A stretch of DNA of 64,000 bases from Sphingomonas nostoxanthinifaciens (GTDB lineage: Bacteria > Pseudomonadota > Alphaproteobacteria > Sphingomonadales > Sphingomonadaceae), in the NCBI RefSeq assembly GCF_019930585.1, contig NZ_CP082839.1:992001-1056000 (forward strand). Reading direction: 5' to 3'. The notes under the pieces were generated by a model, which was given only the letters and a program-made list of their open reading frames with translations, was not told where the DNA came from and did not search any database. Below, piece by piece: positions 8,464 to 16,842 of the stretch. How positions within the stretch are numbered: position 1 is the stretch's first letter; every line of letters begins with the position of its first letter. A program made the position numbers and the translations under genes.

Positions 8464-9210
8464 CTACTGGGGGGTGTAGGCCGTGCCGGAACCGAGGAAC
8501 TTGGCGGCGGCGTCGTGCGCGTCGGACTGCGCCTGCGTCCGGGTCGCGCCGGCCAGCGCATCGGCGCGACTTTGCGCGGCCATCATGTGCTGGATCTGGA
8601 ATTGCTGCTTCGCGACGAGCGCGAGCAGCTGATTGGTGGTCTGCTGGACCTGCAGAGCGCCCTGCGATCCCTGGCTGCGGGACACGAGGCTGTTGAGCGT
8701 CGCTTCGTCTGCCGCGATGTTCTCGACCACTTGGCTCTGGACGGTCATCGTCTGCTGATAGGCGGACATCGACGTCGCCAGCCGGGTACGGGCGTCGGCG
8801 ACGTGCTGGTTGTTGGTCAGCGCGGAATTGAAGCTCGTCGGGTAGAGCGCCTGATACTGCTGATTGAGCAGGGTGACGTGGAACTGGATGTTCGACGCCT
8901 GCCCCATCAGCTGGTCGATCTTCTGGATGTCCTGCTGGAGCATCGTGAGCTCGGGGAAGCTGACGACGCTCAGATTCTTCGCCTGGTTGATCAGGCTCTG
9001 CGCCTGGTTCTGCAGCATGGTGATCTGGTTGTTGATCTGCTGGAGCGTATGCGCCGCCGTCAGCACGCTCTGGCTGTAATTCGCGGGATCGAAGACCGTG
9101 AGCTGTGCTTGTGCCGGCGTACCGGACATCGAAAGGCTGACGATAGACGCACCGGCGATGGCGAGGCCGGCGACGGACGCGACGATGTATCTGCGGATTG
9201 GGGTACGCAT
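8464..9210 (-). CDS. trbJ: Conjugal transfer protein TrbJ (VirB5-like)
   Basis: The 248-residue protein has a signal peptide at about residues 1-36 (IVASVAGLAIAGASIVSL ... AQA), then a long Gln-rich helical region typical of TrbJ (HTLQQINNQITMLQNQAQ). VirB5-like proteins sit at the pilus tip or the periplasmic face of the mating apparatus and may contact recipients. The start at 9208-9210 gives the signal peptide directly. It lies 5 bp downstream of trbE. Confidence 0.92.
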   Translation of the reverse strand: MRTPIRRYIVASVAGLAIAGASIVSLSMSGTPAQAQLTVFDPANYSQSVLTAAHTLQQINNQITMLQNQAQSLINQAKNLSVVSFPELTMLQQDIQKIDQLMGQASNIQFHVTLLNQQYQALYPTSFNSALTNNQHVADARTRLATSMSAYQQTMTVQSQVVENIAADEATLNSLVSRSQGSQGALQVQQTTNQLLALVAKQQFQIQHMMAAQSRADALAGATRTQAQSDAHDAAAKFLGSGTAYTPQ

Positions 9211-9215
9211 GACAA

Positions 9216-11654
9216 TTACTCCTGGGGGGTGGGAGACGGGAAGCTGGCAAGCAGGTCGGCGGCCCAGCCGAGATCGGCCCCACCCAGGAAGCGCGCGGCG
9301 AAATCGCCAGCGCCATGCTCGGCGAGGATGGCATCGATCTGCTTCTGGCTGGCAGGATCGGAGGCACCGCACAGGGCAAGCGCGATTGGGCCCAAGCCCA
9401 GCTCGAAAAGGCGGTTTCCGCGCGCGGATTGCAGGTAATAGTGGCGCTTAGGCGTCGCTCGGCTGATCAGCTCGATCTGCCGGTCGTTGAGGCCGAAGCG
9501 CTCGTAGGCGGCCCGCCCCTGCGGCTCGATCGCGCGATCGTTGGGAAGCAGGATACGCTGCGGACAGCTTTCGATGATTGCGGGCGCGATGCTGCTGCCG
9601 GCGATGTCGGCGAGACTCTGGGTCGCGAACAGCACCGCGACATTCTTCTTGCGGAGCGTCTTCAGCCATTCGCGGATGCGCGCTGCGAACAGCGGATGGT
9701 CGAGGAAGATCCAAGCCTCGTCGAGGATGAGCAGGGTCGGCCGACCGTCGAACCGCTCCTCCAGCCGGTGGAAGAGATAGGTCAGGACTGGGGCGACGAC
9801 GCTGGCTTGGCCGAGCAGCGCCTCGGTCTCGAAGCATTGGATATCGGCGAACCGGAGTTCGCTTTCTGCCGCGTCGAGCAGCCGACCGTGTGGACCGTCG
9901 AGCGTATAGGGTTGGAGCGCGACTCTCAGCGCGTTCGACTGCAGCAAGAGCGCCAGCCCGGTCATCGTCCGCTCCTGCGGCGGGGCCGACGCGAGGCTGC
10001 CGATAGCTGACCAGACGGCATCCTTCACCTCAGGGGTGACGACGACTCTCTCGGCGTCGAGCAGAGCCGCGATCCATTCGGCCGCCCACGCTCGCTCGGC
10101 GGGCTCGTCGATCCGCTGCAGCGGTTGGAACGCGAGCACGTCGCCGGCATCGGACCCGACGCCGAGCGCATGATGCGCGCCGCCCATGGCCAGCACGGCG
10201 GCGCGCGCCGAATAGCCCTTGTCGAAAATGTATATCTGCGCACGGGCATAACGTCGGAACTGGAGCGCGATCAGTGCCAGCAGCACCGATTTGCCCGCGC
10301 CCGTCGGCCCCACCGCCATCATGTGTCCGACGTCGCCGACGTGGGTAGACAAGCGAAAGGGCGTCGAGCCCGACGTCTGCGCCACGAACAGCGGCGGCCC
10401 GTCGAGATGCGCGTTCCGCGCCGGACCGGCCCAGACCGACGACAGCGGCATCAGGTGCGCAAGGTTCAGCGTGTGGACGATCGGCTGCCGGACGTTGGCG
10501 TAGGCGTGGCCGGGGAGCGAGGAGAACCAGGCCTCGACGGCGTTCACGCCCTCGCGGATCGTCGTGAAGCCAAGACCGCCGGTGATCCGCTCGACCTGCC
10601 GGATCTTCTCCTCGACCCGCGCGCGATCGGCGTCCGATACAGTGATCGTGGTGGTCACATAGCCGAAGGCGACATGGTCGCCGCCGAGCGCCTGCAGCGC
10701 GAGGTCGGCATCGACGACCTTATTGTCGGCGTCGCCGTCGAGGAGCTGCGTCGGCTGGTTGTACATCACCTCGCGGAGCAGCGCGGTGATCGACTTGCGC
10801 TTGTTGAACCACTGACGGCGGACCCTGGTCAGCACCTTGGTGGCGTCGGTCTTGTCGAGCGCGATGAAGCGGGTGACCCAGCGGTAGGGGAAGTCCGCTT
10901 CGTTGAGCGCGTCGAGAATGCCGGGGCGGCTGACGTTCGGAAAGCCGGTGATGGTCAACGATCGGAGACGGCGCTCGCCGAGCATCGGTTCGAGGCCGCC
11001 GACAAGAGGCGTGTCCGCGAGCAGGCCATCGAGATACATGGGCGTCGCGGGAACGACGATCGGATGGTGCCGCGTCGACACGCAGTCGTGGAGATAGGTG
11101 AGCGTCTCGACGGACGTCAGCGCGCGCACCTCGGGCATGAAGGCGGCGAACAGATCGAGCGCGCGGTCGGTCTCCGCGACGAAGGTGGCCAGCGCCCCGC
11201 GCCAGTCGCGCCCCTCTGTCGCCTCCGGCCGATCGACAAGCGATCGCCCTGCGGCATCCGCACCGTCGGGCGCAGGCAGCCAGGTCAGAGTGAGGCGATA
11301 ACGACTCTCATAATGGGCGCCGGCTTCGATGAAGCGCGCGCGTCGCTCCTGATCGACCAGCCAGGAGGCGGCATCGGGGAATTCGCTGTCGGGATAGTGA
11401 AGCGCCTCCCGCCGCTCGGCCTCGAAGAAGAGCGCCCAGCCGGTGCCGAACCGCTTGAGCACGTTGTTGGCGCGCGCAGACGCCGAGACGAGCTCGGCCT
11501 CGGTGGCGGATTCGAGATCGGGGCCGCGGAACGCCAGCGTCCGCTGGAAGCTGCCGTCCTTGTTGAGAACGATGCCCTCCGCGACCAGCGCGGCCCACGG
11601 CAGATGGTCGGCAAGGCGGTCGGCGGAATGCCGGTATTCGGCCAGACTCAGCAT
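9216..11654 (-). CDS. trbE: Conjugal transfer ATPase TrbE (VirB4-like)
   Basis: The 812-residue cytoplasmic ATPase has a VirB4 N-terminal domain (about residues 1-400) and a C-terminal RecA-like motor. The Walker A is GPTGAGKSVLL in the middle of the protein; the Walker B is LLILDEAWIFLDHPLF, followed by KNVAVLFATQSLADI. VirB4 ATPases power pilus biogenesis and substrate transfer. The start at 11652-11654 (MLSLAEYRHSADRL) is standard for the family. It overlaps the end of trbD by 7 bp. Confidence 0.96.
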   Translation of the reverse strand: MLSLAEYRHSADRLADHLPWAALVAEGIVLNKDGSFQRTLAFRGPDLESATEAELVSASARANNVLKRFGTGWALFFEAERREALHYPDSEFPDAASWLVDQERRARFIEAGAHYESRYRLTLTWLPAPDGADAAGRSLVDRPEATEGRDWRGALATFVAETDRALDLFAAFMPEVRALTSVETLTYLHDCVSTRHHPIVVPATPMYLDGLLADTPLVGGLEPMLGERRLRSLTITGFPNVSRPGILDALNEADFPYRWVTRFIALDKTDATKVLTRVRRQWFNKRKSITALLREVMYNQPTQLLDGDADNKVVDADLALQALGGDHVAFGYVTTTITVSDADRARVEEKIRQVERITGGLGFTTIREGVNAVEAWFSSLPGHAYANVRQPIVHTLNLAHLMPLSSVWAGPARNAHLDGPPLFVAQTSGSTPFRLSTHVGDVGHMMAVGPTGAGKSVLLALIALQFRRYARAQIYIFDKGYSARAAVLAMGGAHHALGVGSDAGDVLAFQPLQRIDEPAERAWAAEWIAALLDAERVVVTPEVKDAVWSAIGSLASAPPQERTMTGLALLLQSNALRVALQPYTLDGPHGRLLDAAESELRFADIQCFETEALLGQASVVAPVLTYLFHRLEERFDGRPTLLILDEAWIFLDHPLFAARIREWLKTLRKKNVAVLFATQSLADIAGSSIAPAIIESCPQRILLPNDRAIEPQGRAAYERFGLNDRQIELISRATPKRHYYLQSARGNRLFELGLGPIALALCGASDPASQKQIDAILAEHGAGDFAARFLGGADLGWAADLLASFPSPTPQE

Positions 11655-11917
11655 GCGAGATAGCCCTTCTGTCGAATGTGTCGGACCAGCACCGGCGCGA
11701 ACGAGGGATCGCGCTTGGTCGCGAAGACGGCGACGCTGTGCCCGATGGCCCAAATGATGATGCCCGCGATCCACTGCTGGAGGCCGAGCCCGATCGCGGC
11801 GGCCAGCGTTCCGTTGAGGATCGCCAGCCCGCGCGGCGCCCCGCCGAGCAGGATCGGCGCCCCGAGGCTCCCATGAATGGGAACCTCGAAGCCCTCGATA
11901 TGAGCGTTGTTGCTCAC
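11648..11917 (-). CDS. trbD: Conjugal transfer protein TrbD (VirB3-like)
   Basis: The 89-residue protein begins at a GTG (11915-11917) that overlaps the trbC stop as GTGA, a translational coupling signal; no ATG is available. The sequence VPIHGSLGAPILLGGAPRGL is typical of the VirB3/TrbD N-terminus, followed by two hydrophobic helices (LNGTLAAAIGLGLQQW and IAGIIIWAIGHSVAVF). VirB3 proteins are small inner-membrane partners of VirB4. Because of the GTG start, simple gene callers can miss it. Confidence 0.88.
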   Translation of the reverse strand: MSNNAHIEGFEVPIHGSLGAPILLGGAPRGLAILNGTLAAAIGLGLQQWIAGIIIWAIGHSVAVFATKRDPSFAPVLVRHIRQKGYLAC

Positions 11918-12249
11918 GCGATCAGCGCCCCGCCGCCGAAGCTGAAGAAGCTGAGGAAGAAGCTCGACGCGGCGAACGCGATCGACAGACCGAAGACGAT
12001 CTGGATCAGGCGGCGGAAACCGCCCGCCGTTTCGCCGAAGGCCAGCGTCAGGCCGGTGAGTACGATCACCGCCACTGCCATGATCTTGGCGACCGGCCCC
12101 TGCACGGAATCCAGCACCTGCTGGAGCGGTTGCTCCCACGGCATGCCGGTGCCGGCCGCGTAGGCATTGCTGGCGAAGATGATGCCGAAGCCGAGAACGG
12201 CCCCGGCAACGAAGGTGGTGGGGCGATCTGGAAGCATAAGGGTCTTCAT
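11914..12249 (-). CDS. trbC: Conjugal transfer pilin TrbC (VirB2-like)
   Basis: This 111-residue pilin precursor has a leader ending near ASNAYA, then two hydrophobic helices (IMAVAVIVLTGLTLAF and LIQIVFGLSIAFAASSFFLSFF) separated by a basic turn, the VirB2 pattern. It would be processed by TraF and polymerise as the conjugative pilus. Two start codons are possible. The ATG at 12253-12255 overlaps the trbB stop, but the AGGAG sits only 2 nt from it. The ATG at 12247-12249 is 7 nt from that AGGAG and is preferred. Confidence 0.92.
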   Translation of the reverse strand: MKTLMLPDRPTTFVAGAVLGFGIIFASNAYAAGTGMPWEQPLQQVLDSVQGPVAKIMAVAVIVLTGLTLAFGETAGGFRRLIQIVFGLSIAFAASSFFLSFFSFGGGALIA

Positions 12250-12251
12250 GG

Positions 12252-13238
12252 TCATTCTCCTTGGGGGTGGGAGGCGAGAAGTTCGGTGAGCGCGTAGGCG
12301 CCGGTGTCCGGGTCGAAGCCCACGACGCGCGCGATGCTGGCGATCCGGCGCTGCGAGCCCCGGCCGGCGATGAAGACTATGATGTCGATGGCCTCGGCGA
12401 TCAGCTGGCGGGGCACGGTGACGACCGCCTCCTGCACCAGCTGCTCGACGCGATAGAGCGCGGCGATCGCGCTGTTGGCGTGGACCGTCGCGATCCCGCC
12501 GGGATGGCCCGTGTTCCAGGCCTTGAGCATGTCGAGCGCCTCGGGGCCTCGCACCTCGCCGACGATGATCCGGTCGGGACGCAGTCGCATCGTCGACCGG
12601 ACCAGGTCGGTCATCGTCGTGACGCCCGGCCGCGTGCGCAGTGCAACCGTGTCGGGCAGCGGACACTGCAGTTCGCGCGTATCCTCGATCAGGATGACGC
12701 GAGCATCGAGCCACGCCATCTCGGCGAGCAGCGCATTGGCGAGCGTGGTCTTCCCCGAGCTGGTCCCGCCGGCGATCAGGATGTTCGAACGCTGGGTGAC
12801 CGCCTTCCGCAGAGAATCCGCCGCGGGCGCCGACATCAGGCCGTCGGCGATGTAGTCGTCTAGGGTGTGAAGACGCTCGGCGGGCTTGCGGATCGAAAAG
12901 CAGGGGCCGAGCGAGACCGGCGGCAGCACACCCTCGAACCGTTCGCCGGCGCGGCCCTCCGCGTGCGGGGGCAGTTCCGCCGAGATGATCGGCCTGTCGG
13001 CGTGGATTTCGGTTCGTGCGTGCGACGCGACGAGGCGGATGATGCGTTCGACCTGCTCGGGATCGATGCGGACGCCCGTATCGATACGTCCCTCGCCGAG
13101 ACGGTCGATGCGAAGCACACCGTCCGGATTGACCATCACCTCGACCACCTGCGGATCGGCCAGGACGAAGGCGATGTTCGGTCCCATCGCTGTTCGCAGC
13201 ATCGCGCGCCGCCGATCGCTGGTGGGCGAAGCGCTCAT
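12252..13238 (-). CDS. trbB: Conjugal transfer ATPase TrbB (VirB11-like)
   Basis: The 328-residue hexameric secretion ATPase carries Walker A AGGTSSGKTTLANALL, an Asp box VILIEDTRELQCP, Walker B RPDRIIVGEVRGPEALDML and the His box GHPGGIATVHANSAIAAL. All catalytic motifs are intact. VirB11 ATPases sit at the cytoplasmic base of the channel and switch between pilus assembly and DNA transfer. Its ATG overlaps the stop of the CopG-like gene by 4 bp. Confidence 0.96.
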   Translation of the reverse strand: MSASPTSDRRRAMLRTAMGPNIAFVLADPQVVEVMVNPDGVLRIDRLGEGRIDTGVRIDPEQVERIIRLVASHARTEIHADRPIISAELPPHAEGRAGERFEGVLPPVSLGPCFSIRKPAERLHTLDDYIADGLMSAPAADSLRKAVTQRSNILIAGGTSSGKTTLANALLAEMAWLDARVILIEDTRELQCPLPDTVALRTRPGVTTMTDLVRSTMRLRPDRIIVGEVRGPEALDMLKAWNTGHPGGIATVHANSAIAALYRVEQLVQEAVVTVPRQLIAEAIDIIVFIAGRGSQRRIASIARVVGFDPDTGAYALTELLASHPQGE

Positions 13239-13636
13239 CGATCCTGCTCCGTCGTGCCGAGAGTGCGCTTGCCGGCGGCGACCGCCCGGCCGACCTGCAT
13301 GACGAAGGCTTCGAAACGATCGCGCGCAATTGCGCGACCTGCCTGGTCATTCTCCGCGAGCGGCGCCTGGATCGACAGCTCGAAGCGGATGAACAGCGCC
13401 AGCGTTTCGAGCGTGACATGGCCGTCGCGCTCGATCCGTGACAGCGCGGTCGACATGCGATCGAGGCGGATGCCGAAGCGATCGTCGAGCTCGGACGTGC
13501 CGCGGCGATCGAGCCACGCGGTGACCGCATCGACGAGAATGGCGGACTTGGATGCGCCGGGCTTGGCGGCGAGTGCCTCCAGCCGATCGCTGAGCACCCT
13601 GGGCAGGAACAGCTGGTGGCGAATTTTCTCGACCAT
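13235..13636 (-). CDS. CopG-like ribbon-helix-helix protein of the trb operon
   Basis: The 133-residue protein starts MVEKIRHQLFLPRVLSDRLEA, a typical ribbon-helix-helix beta strand, then ASKSAILVDAVTAWLDRR as the helix pair. A longer helical C-terminal domain follows. Proteins like this sit between traG and trbB in many alphaproteobacterial ICEs and are probably autoregulators of the transfer operon or relaxosome accessory factors; that is inference. It lies 1 bp after traG's stop and overlaps trbB. Confidence 0.82.
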   Translation of the reverse strand: MVEKIRHQLFLPRVLSDRLEALAAKPGASKSAILVDAVTAWLDRRGTSELDDRFGIRLDRMSTALSRIERDGHVTLETLALFIRFELSIQAPLAENDQAGRAIARDRFEAFVMQVGRAVAAGKRTLGTTEQDR

Positions 13637-13637
13637 C

Positions 13638-15665
13638 TCAGAAATCCAGCTGCAGGTCGTCGGGACGCGCCGACGAGCAATCGATCGCATAGACCGCACG
13701 CGAGGTGGCCAAGGCCCGCGCCTGATCCATCGTCCGCTTGTCGCCGGCGGCATCGCCATCGTCTTCGCCGAGGCCAAGAACATCGGCCGGGGCGAGGTCG
13801 ACCGGCGTTGCCGGCACGATCTCGTGTGCGGGATGACGGACCTGTTCGAGGCCGCCGGTGGTCTCTTCGCCGGCTTCGCCATCCGGATCGACCAGCCGCG
13901 TATCGACGCCGCGGATATGACCTTGCCAGTCGTCCGATCTCGCGTGCGGTAGATCCGGATATCCGGCGTCGACCAGACCCGGCGCCGGCAGGATCCGCGC
14001 CGCGAAATTGCCGTCGTCGTAGTAGCGAAGCTTCGACGCCCGCACTGGCGAATGCCCGGCGACGAGAACGAGCTCGTCGGTCGGCGGCAACTGCATCACC
14101 TCGCCCGGAGTCAGAAGGGCGCGTGCGGTTTCTTGCCGGCTGACCATGACGTGCGCCAGCCAGGGTGCGAGCCGATGCCCGGCATAGTTGCGCATCGCGC
14201 GCTGCTCGGTCGCGGTACCCAGCGCGTCCGAAATGCGCTTGGCGGTTCGCTCGTCATTGGTCGCGAAGGCAACCCGGACGTGGCAGTTGTCGAGGATGGC
14301 GTTGTGCTCGCCATAGGCCTTCTCGATCTGGTTGAGGCTCTGCGCGATCAGGAAGGCGCGCACTCCATAGCCGGCCAGGAAGGCGAGACTTGTCTCGAAG
14401 AAGTCGAGGCGGCCGAGCGCGGGAAACTCGTCGAGCATCATCAGCAGGCGATGACGTCCGGAAGTACCTTCGGCGTGGAGGCGTTCGGTGAGTCGCCGCC
14501 CGATCTGATTGAGAACGAGCCTGATGAGCGGCTTTGTCCGGCTGATGTCGGAAGGCGGAACGACCAGGTAGAGCGACGCCGGATGACTTCCCTCGACGAG
14601 GTCCGCGATACGCCAGTCCGATGCGGCGGTGACCGCCGCAACCGTGGGATCGCGATAGAGACCCAGGAACGACATCGCCGTGGAGAGGACGCCGGAACGC
14701 TCGTTCTCGCTTTTGTTGAGCAGTTCCCGGGCCGCCGAGGCGACCACGGGGTGGACGACCGGCACTTCGGCCGTGCCGAGATGATTGGTCGTCATCATCG
14801 CACGAAGCGTCGCGACGAACGGCCGCTGCGGATCGGAGAGGAAGGTGGCGACCCGGGCGAGCGTCTTCTCGCGCTCGGCGTAGAGGATGTGCAGGATCGC
14901 GCCGACCAGCAGCGAATGGCTGGTCTTTTCCCAGTGGTTGCGGCGATCGAGCGCGCCTTCGGGATCGACCAGGATGTCGGCGATGTTCTGGACGTCGCGG
15001 ACTTCGTCGTCGCCGCGCCGCACCTCGAGCAGCGGATTGTACCGGGCAGAGCGCGCGTCCGTCGGGTTGAACAGGAGAGCGTGCGAGAACCGGGCGCGCC
15101 AGCCAGCGGTCAGCTGCCAGTTCTCGCCCTTGATGTCGTGGATGACGGCCGAGCCTGTCCATCCGAGCAGGGTCGGCACGACGAGACCTACACCCTTGCC
15201 CGAGCGGGTCGGCGCGAAGGCCATGACGTGCTCGGGGCCGTCGTGACGAAGGTAGCGCGTGCCGACGCGACCCAGGAAGACACCGGAATCGCCGAGAAGG
15301 CCGGCAGCGCCGAGCTCCTTCGCGGATGCCCATCTTGCCGATCCGTAGGTCGTGACGAGACGGCGCTGGCGTGCCCGCCACAGCGAACCCGTGACGGCGG
15401 CGGCACACCCGGCAATCCCGCCGGCCGCGGCGATCGTCCCGGCCCGGGCAAACAAGGCCGGGGCATACGCGTCGAAGTGGAACCACCACAGGAAGAGTGA
15501 CCAGGGGCGGTACACCGGCCAGCCGGCCAGACGGAACCAGGGCAGGCCAAGCTCCGGCTGCCAGGCGAGCTTCCAGGCAGCCCATTCGGTCGCCAGCCAC
15601 AGGCCCGCGATGACGATCGCGAACACGACGATGATCTGGCCGATCAGGAGCTTTGTAGGGGACAT
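13638..15665 (-). CDS. traG: Type IV coupling protein TraG (VirD4-like)
   Basis: The 675-residue protein has two N-terminal transmembrane helices (about residues 5-25 and 65-95), then a RecA-like ATPase. Motifs are Walker A FAPTRSGKGVGLVVPTLL near residue 135, Walker B LLMMLDEFPALG, and the downstream AFLIAQSLNQIEKAYG and RVAFATNDERTAKRIS segments typical of VirD4. It recruits the relaxase-DNA complex to the mating channel. A C-terminal acidic extension of about 100 residues is variable in the family. It heads the minus-strand trb operon, with only a remnant gene between it and the relaxase. Confidence 0.96.
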   Translation of the reverse strand: MSPTKLLIGQIIVVFAIVIAGLWLATEWAAWKLAWQPELGLPWFRLAGWPVYRPWSLFLWWFHFDAYAPALFARAGTIAAAGGIAGCAAAVTGSLWRARQRRLVTTYGSARWASAKELGAAGLLGDSGVFLGRVGTRYLRHDGPEHVMAFAPTRSGKGVGLVVPTLLGWTGSAVIHDIKGENWQLTAGWRARFSHALLFNPTDARSARYNPLLEVRRGDDEVRDVQNIADILVDPEGALDRRNHWEKTSHSLLVGAILHILYAEREKTLARVATFLSDPQRPFVATLRAMMTTNHLGTAEVPVVHPVVASAARELLNKSENERSGVLSTAMSFLGLYRDPTVAAVTAASDWRIADLVEGSHPASLYLVVPPSDISRTKPLIRLVLNQIGRRLTERLHAEGTSGRHRLLMMLDEFPALGRLDFFETSLAFLAGYGVRAFLIAQSLNQIEKAYGEHNAILDNCHVRVAFATNDERTAKRISDALGTATEQRAMRNYAGHRLAPWLAHVMVSRQETARALLTPGEVMQLPPTDELVLVAGHSPVRASKLRYYDDGNFAARILPAPGLVDAGYPDLPHARSDDWQGHIRGVDTRLVDPDGEAGEETTGGLEQVRHPAHEIVPATPVDLAPADVLGLGEDDGDAAGDKRTMDQARALATSRAVYAIDCSSARPDDLQLDF

Positions 15666-15738
15666 GCGAGCCTCCGCCCACGCGCGAATCAGACTGCGCG
15701 GGCTTGGCCATTAGGTTCCGCGATATGGTTCTCTGCCG

Positions 15739-16797
15739 TCAGAGCTTCTCTGGTGCTGTTGGCTGCCGTTTGAAGGACGTCAGGGCCCCGCGGGTCGTGT
15801 GCGGACACAAAATACGGATCACCTCGGCGGCATTCTCCTCAGAGAATGACATAGATTCAAGGACATGTGAGCTTCTAAGTTGGCCACTGTTGCAAGCGGA
15901 GCCGGTGGAGATGCACAGTTGCTTTCCGACCGACAGACAAAGGGAATCCGCGTTCACGCCGTGTAACTGGATGGCTACGCTGCCTGGCACGACCGGATGC
16001 GATCCCGTGATGCGCGTCATCCTGACCTGCCGGGAAACCAACTCCTTTAGCAGCAGGGTTGCCCGGTCGCCCGTCGTTTCTGCTGCTGCAAGATGCGCTA
16101 TGGCCTCGCGCGCCGCCGCACCAAAGCCCGCCAGAAGAGGCGCGGCTTCGGTCCCAGGGCGCCGTCCATTTTGTTGTCCGCCGCCGAAAACCTGCGGCGT
16201 CAGCGGTGGCGTTCCAGCTGCCGCATAGAGCGCGCCAGTCCCGACGGGCCCATAAAGTTTGTGCGCCGAGATGCTCAGGAAATCGACATCGAGGGCGAGG
16301 ACGTCGATAGGAATTTTGCCCACCGCCTGCGCACCGTCGCAGTGAACGAGCGCCCCATGACGATGCGCGATCGCCGCAGCTTCGGCGATCGGTTGCAGGA
16401 CGCCCGTTTCATTATTCGCCGCCATGATCGATGTTAGGAGGACGTCGTCGCCCATCAGGCCAGCAAAGCTGTTGAGATCGAGCCTGCCGTGGGCGTCGAC
16501 GGGGGCGATCGAAAGTTCAAAGCCACTGGCCGTTAGCTGCTCGGCCGGCTCCAATACTGCTTTATGCTCGATGGCCGACACGACGATGCGCCGACGGCTT
16601 TGAATAGCGCTGCCGGCGACGCCGAACAGTGCCAAATTGTTGGCTTCAGTCGCTTCGGAGGTGAAGATGATCTCGGAGGGCGCCGCGTTGATTAGATTTG
16701 CGACGCTTAGGCGGGCTCCCGCAATGGCTTCCGCAGCTCGCTCACCCGCAACAGGGGGAGAACCGGCATTCAGATTTATGTATCCGCGGCGATAGCC
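15739..16797 (-). pseudogene. N-terminally truncated cysteine desulfurase (NifS/DndA-like)
   Basis: The open frame encodes most of a PLP-dependent cysteine desulfurase: EIIFTSEATEANNLALFG, VVSAIEHKAVLEPAEQL, the PLP lysine in SISAHKLYGPVGTGALY, and the sulfur-carrying Cys in STGSACNSGQLRSSHVLESM. The usual N-terminus (the YLDxNATTP strand and about 20 residues) is absent. The family match starts near GYINLNAGSPPVAGERAAEA, with no ATG, GTG or TTG in that frame before the homology; the first in-frame start (TTG, 16635) lies inside the domain. It is therefore probably a remnant. The last third resembles DndA of DNA phosphorothioation, but no other dnd genes are present. It sits between the relaxase and traG. 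Confidence 0.7.
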
Positions 16798-16842
16798 ACT
16801 GACAGTACGCTTTTTAGATCATGGCCTATCGACCAAGCGACA

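Noticed and set aside
10125..11663. 512-codon plus-strand frame opposite trbE
   Set aside because: Shadow of trbE, whose Walker motifs are clear on the minus strand.
15739..16797. DNA phosphorothioation (dnd) system
   Set aside because: Only a truncated desulfurase is present; dndB-E genes are not in the window.
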